A stretch of DNA of 64,000 bases from Quercus robur (Eukaryota; Streptophyta; Magnoliopsida; Fagales; Fagaceae): positions 37,814,310 to 37,878,309 of the forward strand of contig NC_065544.1 in NCBI RefSeq assembly GCF_932294415.1, in the 5' to 3' direction. Position numbers and translations under genes: made by a program. This document shows positions 12,903 to 23,063 of the stretch, in pieces. Position 1 is the stretch's first letter, and every line of letters begins with the position of its first letter. Under the pieces are notes generated by a model. It was given only the letters and a program-made list of their open reading frames with translations. It had not been told where the DNA came from and made no database searches.

Positions 12903-13299
12903 TTAAAAATTATCACAATATTTTTTGTTGTTATTTTTTTTTGCAAATGATTGTGGGAAGTTGTGAGAATAACACGTATATGATAACTAATAAGTAGTTT
13001 TTTTTTTAACTAAAAAAGTATGTGGGTTTTTTTATTTTTATATATTATTATTATTATTTAAAAAAAAACTGAAATAGATAACAGTTTAGAAAAAAAAAAA
13101 AAAAAACACTTTGTCTCATAATTTTTTTTTTTTTTTTAAGTGTAAACGTGGAGCAATTAAAAACCATCGTAATAGTAGTCCTATTTTATAGGTAATGTTT
13201 TAGAAATCATATCATATTATATATAATAAAAGTTGGGCTTAGACGTCGTGGTTGCGCCACGTGACTTCACCAAATTGCATAAATTTTATTAAATTTTTA

Positions 13300-13612
13300 G
13301 ATTTTTAAAGAACTAAAAAGGAATAGTGTACTACTAGGACTCTAATTCATTCTTATCTTTAAATAAAATTATATTAAAATTATTTTTTTATTTGTTAGGA
13401 TATATTTCTTAAATTAAGGGATAATATTTAACATACAAAAATTTAATTTAGATAAGATTTTTAAAGAACTAAAAAAGAATAGTATACTACCAGGACTTTA
13501 ATTTATTCTTATCATTAAATAAAATTAGATTAACATTATTTTTTATTTGTTAGGATATATTTCTTAAATTAAGGGATAATATTTAACATACAAAAATTTA
13601 ATTTAGATAACA
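13300..13612. repeat. 156-bp tandem duplication
   Basis: Two adjacent copies (13300-13455 and 13456 to about 13612) share long identical runs such as TTGTTAGGATATATTTC and AAATTAAGGGATAATATT, with few substitutions. It lies inside the Helitron candidate. Confidence 0.85.
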
Positions 13613-13851
13613 TTTATCATCTAAATTTTCAAAATTTTAATATTATTAAATTAATATTATTTTATAAGAATATCAAGCTATACAAAACTTGATTATTAAG
13701 GGATAAGCACAATCCAAATTCTTCAAGTGGCGATTAATATAAATCTATCTCAAGAAACAGTATATATCTTCAATGATTTGATAATCTCTATCTATCCCAA
13801 AAAATAGTATATATCTCCATTAATTTGATAATTTTTACGTTGATGACATTT

Positions 13852-13854
<3 letters not shown>

Positions 13855-13884
<30 letters not shown>
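13855..13884. repeat. (AT)15 microsatellite
   Basis: Uninterrupted AT dinucleotides inside the Helitron candidate. A short (CT)n tract follows near 13925-13945. Confidence 0.9.
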
Positions 13885-13888
<4 letters not shown>

Positions 13889-15212
13889 TTATATCAAAAT
13901 TCCTTATAGCTATCAACCACGTTCTCTTTCTCTCTCTCTCTCTCTTTAATTTTTAATTTTTTATATGTTACGTTATGTTGAATCAATTTTTTTTTTTTTC
14001 ATTTTATTCATATAACCTTTTTTTAATTCTAATTTTTATGGGATAAAAACAAACATATTGATTAGATATCTTTAATTTCAATAAGATTTAAATGAATTAT
14101 ATTTCAAATGGAATTCTACCAATATATATAACCCTATATATCCTTTTTGGAGTGAAGCTTATTTCAATATGTGAATGCCTAAATCCCATGACAATGCAGG
14201 TATGTATTCTTTCTTCTTTTATTATTATTATTATTTTCATTTTGTTTATTTTCTTTAGTGTTATTATTGGTTTTTTGTTTTCATGTGATTTTAATTAATG
14301 AATTCAAAACATTCGAAAACATTGTCAAGTTTCTAAAGGCTCCTTCTTTGTTTTTTTATTTTGTTTTTATTAAATTGATTAAGTTTTGTGTATTAGTTGC
14401 CTTTTGTTTAAACTAATTTTCTTAGCTTTGATTGAATTTATATGCTTAGGGTTAGGGTCTGAGAATTAATGATTAAATATGGTTAGAATTAATAGATTAA
14501 TTTTAACAAATTTTCTTATTTGATTTTTGTGTTACATCAAATTATCAAGATGTTCAACATGTGTATTCTTGAATTATCAACTTTAATTTTAATTTATAAT
14601 ATTATCAAGATTATATTAATTTTAGATTTATCAATTGTTTAGTATTTTTTTAAAATTATCAATTTAATTTAGTTTTAGGAAGAAATCTTACCCCTCATTT
14701 TAGTGAGATAATTATTTACACTTGATAATTTTTTCTTTTATCTTTATTGAATCTATTAAAACATATAATTATTTATTCATTTATTTTATAAGTTTTTTTC
14801 ATAAAACCGTGCAACGTACGGGCCTATAACTAGTGTGGGGCCCAATAGTTTATGGGCCCGGCTCACTCGCTTACAGGGAATCCACAGGCCCCAAACTAAA
14901 GGAGGCCAGGGCCCAAGTCCAAAAATAGGAAGCCCGAAGTGGCCCGAAGATACGTCCGAGGACCGCTCAGTCCTCGGAAGACCCAGAATCCCATTGACGA
15001 AAGTGGAATACAAGCAAACTTAAAAGATCAGAAAATATCTCAGGGAAATAGTCCTTAATACCCTTCATTGACATGACACCGCACCTAACAGAGCCGGATT
15101 CTTAGACTTTATTGACCATCTCCCACAATTTCGTGATTAGACTGATGGGACAAATCTCTGTCCTGGAAAGATCGACCCTACACGTGGACGGGGGACAACA
15201 AACGTAGGCTAG

Positions 15213-15220
15213 TATAAAAG
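15213..15220 (+). promoter_or_regulatory. LTR TATA box
   Basis: TATAAAAG about 380 bp into the left LTR, the only clear TATA-like string in it. This is the probable core promoter, so U3/R should lie about 30 bp downstream. The right LTR has the same motif. Confidence 0.6.
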
Positions 15221-15349
15221 GAAAGGTAAACTAATAAGGGAGAGATCCATCTCACTTCCTAAGAAAGACTCCAGGAATGAGAATGCCTGGAAAGTATATA
15301 CGCTCCACCAGGGATAACCCATCGACGGGTAACCGGAGAATACATTAGT

Positions 15350-15374
15350 GCTCCTCGGACATGATCCGAGGAGC
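15350..15374 (+). other. Perfect hairpin in the LTR R/U5 region
   Basis: GCTCCTCGGA pairs with TCCGAGGAGC across the 5-base loop CATGA. It lies about 135 bp after the TATA box, so it should be present at both ends of the RNA. The stem shares CCTCGGA with the internal tandem repeats. Confidence 0.85.
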
Positions 15375-15583
15375 CCAATCCCTCAATTCATAAAGTTAAT
15401 GGCTTAGATAACCGGACTAAAGCCTTTCCCAGTCTAGGTTTGTCTAATGTCCGGCCTGTACTAACGTCCCGTGACCCAACTCCGGCCTTTCAAGCCCACT
15501 CTCTACAAAATTTATTGTGAGGGATCCATCACACGCGAGCCCAACGTCAACGTTGGGCCGCTTGAGAATCGTGTCCCTACAAT

Positions 15584-15600
15584 TGGCGCCGTCTGTGGGA
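15584..15600 (+). other. Primer binding site of the LTR element
   Basis: TGGCGCCGTCTGTGGGA starts two bases after the left LTR and opens with the TGG that pairs with a tRNA 3' CCA. Similar PBS strings are known from plant Gypsy elements of the Tat group (tRNA-Arg type); the tRNA assignment is from memory of the family. Confidence 0.7.
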
Positions 15601-15856
15601 AGGCTTGCGCGTTGGCACGGGTGGCGCATGGGTCAGCTCTCCAGCAAGCAGAGATTCACTAGTTTTTCCCATCTCCGGCGACGTACAGTTGTTGCTCCGC
15701 CATAAGTCTCTGCTAGGGGCTACGCCTTGCACCGCCAACGGAGCGGGCAGCTCTAGGGGCTTCCGGCCTCAAGCCAACTCCTCCCTCTCTGGCCTAGGGG
15801 CTGACCTTCGAAAAATAAATAAGTATTGAGAAAAGACTACTCAAGAGATCTTAAAA

Positions 15857-16890
15857 GTTTTGGACAGAACCAAGGCCTTGCATGGTCCCCGGACCCAAGC
15901 CTATGGGGAAACCAACTACTTAAAAGAAAACACAAGTTTTGGACAGAACCAAGGCCTTGCATGGTCCTCGGACCCAAGCCTATGGGGAAACCAAGTACAA
16001 ACAAGAGATCTTAAAAGTTTTGGACAGAACCAAGGCCTTGCATGGTCCCCGGACCCAAGCCTATGGGGAAACCAACTACTTAAAAGAAAACACAAGTTTT
16101 GGACAGAACCAAGGCCTTGCATGGTCCTCGGACCCAAGCCTATGGGGAAACCAAGTACAAACAAGAGATCTTGAAAGTTTTGGACAGAACCAAGGCCTTG
16201 CATGGTCCCCGGACCCAAGCCTATGGGGAAACCAACTACTTAAAAGAAAACACAAGTTTTGGACAGAACCAAGGCCTTGCATGGTCCTCGGACCCAAGCC
16301 TATGGGGAAACCAACTACTTAAAAGAAAACACAAGTTTTGGACAGAACCAAGGCCTTGCATGGTCCTCGGACCCAAGCCTATGGGGGAACCAACTACTTA
16401 AAAGAAAACACAAGTTTTGGACAGAATCAAGGCCTTACATGGTCCTCGGACCCAAGCCTATGGGGAAACCAAGTACAAACAAGAGATCTTAAAAGTTTTG
16501 GACAGAACCAAGGCCTTGCATGGTCCTCGGACCCAAGCCTATGGGGAAACCAACTACTTAAAAGAAAACACAAGTTTTGGACAGAACCAAGGCCTTGCAT
16601 GGTCCTCGGACCCAAGCCTATGGGGAAACCAAGTACAAACAAGATATCTCACAAGTTTTGGACAGAACCAAGGTCTTGCATGGTCCTCGGACCCAAGCCT
16701 ATGGGGAAACCAAGTACAAACAAGATATCTCACAAGTTTTGGACAGAACCAAGGCCTTGCATGGTCCTCGGACCCAAGCCTATGGGAAAACCAAGTACAA
16801 ACAAGATATCTCACAAGTTTTGGACAGAACCAATGCCTTGCATGGTCCTCGGACCCAAGCCTGTGGGGAAACCAAGTACACAAAAGCACC
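15857..16890 (+). repeat. ~80-bp tandem repeat array, 13 copies
   Basis: Units start with GTTTTGGACAGAACCAAGG at 15857, 15936, 16017, 16096, 16177 and so on to about 16816. The core includes GCATGGTCCTCGGACCC and CCTATGGGGAAACCAA. Spacing alternates 79 and 81 bp in the first part because two linkers alternate (ACTACTTAAAAGAAAACACA and GTACAAACAAGAGATCTTAA), a higher-order unit of about 160 bp; the last units use one linker. The units contain few stop codons, so overlapping frames stay open on both strands. These frames are repeat artefacts rather than likely genes. Confidence 0.95.
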
Positions 16891-18163
16891 ATCGGAGTTC
16901 CCTACTTCCCAGTCGATTGCTCAGATGGATTATTTGGAGATTATCAGCCTTAGACGGTGTTCGCGCGCTTATCACAGAATATTCAACTGTTATCCTGGTT
17001 AGTTTCCTAAGTTTGATTTATTATGAATTATCGATATAATGCCTGATAGTATTGATAAACTGGAGTTAGTTAGATTATGTTTCAAGCTATTGTGCTCTAA
17101 ATATTCTGAAAGAAACGCACACATGGGGCACACTCACTCATAAAATAGTGTAGTCAAAGGAACAGTATCCAAAACAAGTAAAGAAATTTCCATTATCACT
17201 AAAACAAAGAAATAGTACAACGTACAATGAAAAGCTGGAATCAGTTTGCGTCAAAGTTCATTACATAACCGAAAAAAAAGGAAGATACAAGAGAATAAAA
17301 TGAAGCTGAGGAAGTAGGTCAGAGGAGAGGTTGGCTACAACCCCAAGACCTTGTTCTTCCTCAATACTTTCACATGCCCCCAACTCAAACAGCAAAAGAG
17401 ATCCAACTTGAGCCTGACACCGTTGAAGGAAAAGTGCAGGGAGTTGGAGGTTGAGGGGCTTTCTCTAAATATACGCCTGCCGCAAAGCAGAGGCGCTGAT
17501 GGCGGAAAATCTTTCTTCTGCCACACCAAAATTCTGGCATGGACAGAACCTGCTTCGGATTTTGACTAAAAGAGGGAAAGATTCCTTTCCCCCTCGGTCG
17601 AAATGAAGTATTCTCCTGAACTTAAGCTTCCTGTGCCCATACCGTACTATTCTGAGTCTCATGAAGGCAGGGTGCATCTGCGGCGGAGAAAGTTCTTTCT
17701 TCCCAACCCTTGCCTTAAACATGTTATGCTAAGGGAGGAGAGCTCCGGATATGGAAGCTGTGATGTGGGAGAAAATTTGAAGGATTTGTGCGTATATAAA
17801 GCAACTTTCTCTCCCTCCCATTTATTTGAAAAGACAAGGTGATGGCAGTCAACTCACGCGGCGTCCCAAGGAACGCTACAAACAAAACAGTTCTGGCTCG
17901 ACTTCCAACATCAACTGCAACCACAAGATTAAAGAGCCTCGTAAAGGCGCACCTCGGTCACTATGACATCAGAGAGTATCACGTGGCCAGAAGTTGCAGA
18001 AATATCTCTTAAATCATGGGCTAAGTGGATTCGTGGCCTCGGGCCCGCTTTGCGTAAGGGCCCAGGTACTGTGGCCCACGCCGAGCAATGGCCACGGCCG
18101 AGGACAACCCCTGCTCGGCGCCTTGGGAAATGCCTTATGAAAGGGAGAATCTGAATTCAAAGA

Positions 18164-18545
18164 GTCTTGGACAGAACCTAGGACTTGCATGGTCCTCGGA
18201 CTCAAGCCTATGGGAAAACCAAGTACGAAAAAGATATCTTATAAGTCTTGGACAGAACCTAGGACTTGCATGGTCCTCGGACTCAAGCCTAGAGGGAAAC
18301 CAAGAACATAAAAAAGATATCTTATAAGTCTTGGACAGAACCTAGGACTTGCATGGCCCTCGGACTCAAGCCTATGGGGAAACCAAGCACCTAAAAGAAA
18401 AAGTATAAGTCCTAAGCAAAACCCTGGCTGTGCGAAATCCTCGGACTCAAGCCTATGGGGAAACCGAGCACCTAAAAGAAAAAGTATAAGTCCTAAGCAA
18501 AACCCTGGCTGTGCGAAATCCTCGGACTCAGGCCTTTTGGGAAAT
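18164..18545 (+). repeat. Second, diverged block of the same tandem repeat
   Basis: Five units of roughly 80 bp. Three begin GTCTTGGACAGAACCTAGG (18164, 18245, 18328). Two are a variant beginning TAAGTCCTAAGCAAAACCC. All share CCTCGGACTCA and a GGGAAACC-type core with the first block, from which they are separated by 1.3 kb of unique sequence. Confidence 0.9.
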
Positions 18546-19960
18546 CAACTACTCGGATGGAGAAGTTTCTCGGCTTAAATACTGGAAAAGATTAAGGCTA
18601 GCGTGTTAAGAATATGGCGTAACGAACCGATGATCGTTAGCCTAAGGAAATTGCTCATTAAAAGGGTGACATGTCCTCGGATAATTACTTCTTACACCTT
18701 ATCAAGCACTTAGTCCCCATCGCGACTAATGTTAAGGTAAGTCTCGTTCCTCACTGGTCGGATTGTTATGTCGAATAAATAATTTTGTTAAAGTTATTAT
18801 GGCGTCTTTTTATTAGCAAGTATTTTGGCCTTAGTTGTCATTGGTTCAAATGCTATACTACTGTGCCGAGCAGAACTTGCAAATTTATTAAAACATATAA
18901 ACAGAATATGCGAAATAGAATAACAGTAACTTTTATTAATATAAAAAATTATTATTACAACATACAAGGAAGGGCTTACACAAGCCTATACAAAAATGAA
19001 CTGCCGAAGCAGTAATAACATCCGTAATACAGATAAGCAAACTGCCAGGTGTCTTCTGAAATCGCCTTCAAAGTCTCTCTGAAATCTTTGCCTCAGTACT
19101 GCTCATATCAGGATAAGAACCTTTTACAGAGAAGAAGGAGAAGGAAGAAGAATTGGAACACATGGAAGCACTTCAGCAAACTCTTGTCGCTGAAGAAAGC
19201 AAGGGAAAAAGAAGATGGAGGACATGAGTAGGAAGGAGGAGAAGAAGAGGGAAGCAATGAAAAGAAAGTAAAAGGAGCAAAAGAGGGAGAAGGGGAGCCA
19301 TATTAGGTATGCTCATGAGAGAGCGGATGGAGATGACAAGGGAGGTTTTCGACTCAGTCACACCGGAAGTGAGGTGTGACGAGTCCCTGCTTCGGATGTT
19401 GGCTAAAAGAATGGGGAGGCAAATCTTGAGTCTCCGCCATCCTTGCCCTGACCGAGCCATCTCAAGTTTTGTTAGGACATGGCGTTTCTGAGAAAGGAAG
19501 GACTTATTCATGGCTGACTATTATGGAGAATGTATTATTGGATAAGGAATAACCAGACGGAAGAAGTGAACTATGAGAAGGGCCTGAGGGATTCAGATAT
19601 GAGAGAATCACCTTTTGTCTTCTCTCTTTATATAGGGGAGTAAGACGAGGGTGCGTAACACGTTCTGATCCCCAAGGAAATCTGCGAATAAATGTGCATT
19701 CGTTTCATTCCCCCACGCTATCAGTAACCGTTAGATTGGGGAGGTCTCGTAAAAGGAAGATATTAAAGGCGTGCTACGGATAACTAAACGGAATAAGCGC
19801 ATCACGCGTAAATCGAGGGAAATATCTCGTAGACCGGCGCGTTCCTCGTGGAGGTGAAGAGTCGCCAACGTTGATCAAGGGCCGAATTAAATGAGCCGCA
19901 GTTAAGGCTCGGTATTACCAAAACCCACCTTTCCAACCAAGACGTTGGACAGCAGGGTTT

Positions 19961-19971
19961 TGAGGGGCTAT
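19961..19971 (+). other. Polypurine tract of the LTR element
   Basis: TGAGGGGCTAT directly abuts the right LTR, the position of the plus-strand primer in LTR retrotransposons. It is not purely purine. Confidence 0.6.
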
Positions 19972-20719
19972 TGTGGGCCCCAATAGTTTATGGGCCCGGC
20001 TCACTCGCTTACAGGGAATCCACAGGCCCCAAACTAAAGGAGGCCAGGGCCCAAGTCCAAAAATAGGAAGCCCGAAGTGGCCCGAAGATACGTCCGAGGA
20101 CCGCTCAGTCCTCGAAAGACCTAGAATCCCATTGACGAAAGTGGAATACAAGCAAACTTAAAAGATCAGAAAATATCTCAGGGAAATAGTCCTTAATACC
20201 CTTCATTGACATGACACCGCACCTAACAGAGCCGGATTCTTAGACTTTATTGACCATCTCCCACAATTTCGTGATTAGACTGATGGGACAAATCTCTGTC
20301 CTGGAAAGATCGACCCTACACGTGGACGGGGGACAACAAACGTAGGCTAGTATAAAAGGAAAGGTAAACTAATAAGGGAGAGATCCATCTCACTTCCTAA
20401 GAAAGACTCCAGGAATGAGAATGCCCGGAAAGTATATACGCTCCACCAGGGATAACCCATCGACGGGTAACCGGAGAATACATTAGTGCTCCTCGGACAT
20501 GATCCGAGGAGCCCAATCCCTCAATTCATAAAGTTAATGGCTTAGATAACCGGACTAAAGCCTTTCCCAGTCTAGGTTTGTCTAATGTCCGGCCTGTACT
20601 AACGTCCCGTGACCCAACTCCGGCCTTTCAAGCCCACTCTCTACAAAATTTATTGTGAGGGATCCATCACGCGCGAGCCCAACGTCATCGTTGGGCCGCT
20701 TGAGAATCGTGTCCCTACA
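19972..20719 (+). repeat. Right LTR (748 bp)
   Basis: Same length as the left LTR with six substitutions seen by eye and no gaps. The TATA box is at 20351-20358 and the hairpin at 20488-20512. ACTAG follows immediately. Confidence 0.95.
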
Positions 20720-20724
20720 ACTAG

Positions 20725-21225
20725 TATATATATAAACATATATATTCTATATTATCCTCATAGTCATACTTAAACTTAGGGTGTAGAAGTATTTTTGACT
20801 CAAAAAAATATCAATCCCAAAGTGTGGAAACCCCTTAAATAGTAGTATAGATAAATACATAATTTTTTTTTTAATAAACATATACTATAAATTGTCATTG
20901 GTCTAACATTTTTTTTATTTTTTTATGGGTAAGTCTATCATTTATGATTCTTTATGTTTTTTTTAAAAAAATAAACTAGTTGAATTTCTGTGCAGACATG
21001 AACTTACGACAAATATTATTTTATTGAAAAACAACAACTAAATAAAAATTTATTACATAATTTCAAAATTCTTATCTAACATACGACATGATCACATTTG
21101 TAATTACTTGCATCTAAATAGTATATCTAATGAATATAATAAGGTACTACCGGGCATTGCAACCTAGACCTGGTTCTGTATGTAACTGTTAGTTTGGGGG
21201 TTCTATCCCCCGCAATTACCAAAAA

Positions 21226-21269
<44 letters not shown>

Positions 21270-21799
21270 AGGTTTTGTTGGCAATAATAATAATAATGAA
21301 AAAAAATGCATTGAAAGTAGTTTTTAATTTTTAGAATATTATTAAGCAAAAACCTTTCTCTCTCTTTTTTTTTTTTTTTTTTTGAAGGAAAGCAAAAACC
21401 ATTTGGTGTGTTAATGTAATGACAATGAGCAATAATCATAAAAAGGATACCACATGTTAAAAGTCTAATATCTCTTTATAAACTATGCTTTTGGGAGATT
21501 ATTGAATTCCTCTTTATACATCATAATTTTAGTTTATCCCCTTTATTCTTAAGGGTTGTTCTTTCTCAAATTTTAGACTTTCAGAATTTGGCGAAAGTTA
21601 TCTAATTGATATCAACATTTAATATCATAAATTATTGTTCTTTTTATGATTATCAATAATAATAACAATTTTTTTTTGAAACTCTATAATAATAATAATA
21701 ATAATAATAATAACTCCTAAAACTAAGGTTATCTACTTCTTTAAAAAAAAAAAATACTACTCCTACAATATTTTTACAATAAATTATAGGTAATAAGCT
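20725..21799. other. Intergenic, no gene seen
   Basis: AT-rich. A (TA)n microsatellite lies at 21239-21266. A B-box-like GGGGGTTCTATCCCCCGC near 21195 suggests a degraded tRNA-related repeat that could not be bounded. Confidence 0.5.
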
Positions 21800-21816
21800 A
21801 TTATTGACTTTAATTT

Positions 21817-21952
21817 TTTTTAGAGAGTTTCAATTTATAGCGTTTGCTTCTGATGATAGTTTTTTTATCATCAAATCAAGACACCAATCAGTTTTCGGTG
21901 ATCTCTTATGCAACTATCAGAGACTTTACCAGTTGAACTAACTAAAACCCTT
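21817..21952 (-). mobile_element. tRNA-derived SINE with 17-bp target duplication
   Basis: A perfect 17-bp direct repeat, ATTATTGACTTTAATTT, flanks the body (21800-21816 and 21953-21969), the mark of LINE-assisted insertion. On the minus strand the body starts TTAGTTAGTTCAACTGGTAA (A-box region) and ends AAATTGAAACTCTC plus an A tail. Compared with the copy at 7767 the B-box segment is missing, so this copy probably cannot be transcribed by RNA polymerase III. Confidence 0.85.
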
Positions 21953-22159
21953 ATTATTGACTTTAATTTGAATCCAAAACTTAAATTACTTTTTTAACTA
22001 TCAATAATATTTTATAACAACTTACTACTTAATATTTATCTAAAAATATTGTCCGGTAGCATTTAAAAATAAATAAATAAATAAATGAAGGTTGTTTAAA
22101 ACACAGCGTTAAACTAATGGATGTTGAAAAAAACACAAACAAAACAACAATAAACTTAG

Positions 22160-22680
22160 ATTGTGCATTCCGTGAGGAGCAGAGAGACACCACCGGACCT
22201 AGTCACTGTCAGACGACCGGAGCCGCTAGACAGAGAGACTCCATAAGGCGGAGATAGAGTGTTTCAGAGGGCCGTTACCGGTAAAGTTTTCTCTTTTCTC
22301 TTTTTGGTATTTTGGTTGGATTGGTTTTAGGTTTTGGTTTATATTCAGTTTGTTAAAAATTTAAAGTTAACGTTTGAAAAAACAAAAGAAAGTTGAATTG
22401 TTTATTTTGAGGTAAGGCTTGGGAAGTTTGAGATTTCATTATTGATTGAGGAGTGATGGGGATACTGTATCAGCATAGAGAGCAGAAAGTGTTTTCGGTA
22501 ATGGGTCTTTTTGGTGTCTACAAAGTCTTTTAGGTTTATATTTATCATTGATTGATTTCAATTCCAAATATGTGTAATTACAAATTAAAAGGGTTTTTCT
22601 TTTGCTTTTCTTTTCTGGGTTTTTAGGTGGAAAGTCAATCCTTGAAGCAATCCAAGTCTGAGAAGAAACAGTATGACCAG
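22160..22680 (+). other. Exon-like blocks upstream of the p34 gene
   Basis: GC-richer sequence (22160-22280) ends at a plausible donor (CCG|GTAAAG). An ATG at 22456 opens 14 codons (MGILYQHREQKVFS) ending at a GT donor (22498). After a TTTTAG acceptor, 18 codons in the same phase follow (22627-22680, VESQSLKQSKSEKKQYDQ), ending at another GT. This could be leader exons of the p34 gene, a short separate protein or the remains of another gene. I do not recognise the peptide. Confidence 0.35.
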
Positions 22681-23063
22681 GTATAGTTTTTCACTTTATT
22701 GAAATTTCTTTTAATTTTTGGTTTCAAATTTTGTAGCTTTAATGTATTGGTACTTTGGTTATCTATATAGGGTGAAAAAAGTTATTATTTTTATAAATTT
22801 TATATTAAAAAAAAAAAAAACTACATTTATTTGGAATAATGATAAGAATAATAATTGATTTAGAATATGACATTCCTCCACATGTTTAGTTGATTTGAAA
22901 ACAATTGATACAAAAGCCATAAAAAAATGAAATATTTGTGAATTCACTAAAATTAATCTTAACCAACTCCAGCTCAGAAGCCAGAATCAGTTAGTTAGCT
23001 TATCATTTCATTTTCATTTCGTAAATTGACAGTGCCACCACAGACACAGACGGGCGAGTGAAG

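Larger units (their letters stand above)
13212..14833 (+). mobile_element. Putative non-autonomous Helitron
   Basis: The 3' end has Helitron marks: a short hairpin (CCGTGCAACGTACGG, 14807-14821) followed after 8 bases by the terminal CTAG (14830-14833). A 5' start is proposed at A|TC (13212), leading into TATTATATATAATAAAAG. No RepHel protein is encoded. The host base after CTAG is displaced because an LTR retrotransposon is inserted exactly there; after that element the sequence resumes ACTAGT, which gives the expected T. The 5' boundary is less certain than the 3' end. Confidence 0.55.
14834..15581 (+). repeat. Left LTR (748 bp)
   Basis: It starts TG and ends CA. It carries a TATA box at 15213-15220 and a perfect 10-bp-stem hairpin at 15350-15374. 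It is nearly identical to the right LTR. Confidence 0.95.
14834..20719 (+). mobile_element. Non-autonomous LTR retrotransposon, complete
   Basis: Two 748-bp LTRs begin TGTGGG and end CCCTACA, and a 5-bp duplication, ACTAG, flanks the element (14829-14833 and 20720-20724). A primer binding site follows the left LTR and a purine-rich tract precedes the right one. The 4.4-kb interior shows no gag, protease, reverse transcriptase, RNase H or integrase motifs in any frame, so it must rely on proteins from elsewhere. It holds two blocks of related ~80-bp repeats (15857-16890 and 18164-18545) and a purine-rich tract (about 19130-19300). By eye the LTRs differ at 6 of 748 positions, so the insertion is fairly recent. 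Superfamily is uncertain; the PBS suggests Gypsy (Tat-like). Confidence 0.93.

Noticed and set aside
15860..17039. Open frames of up to 233 codons on both strands in the tandem array
   Set aside because: They arise because the ~80-bp unit has few stops; the same peptide repeats in several frames, and no retroviral or host domain is present.
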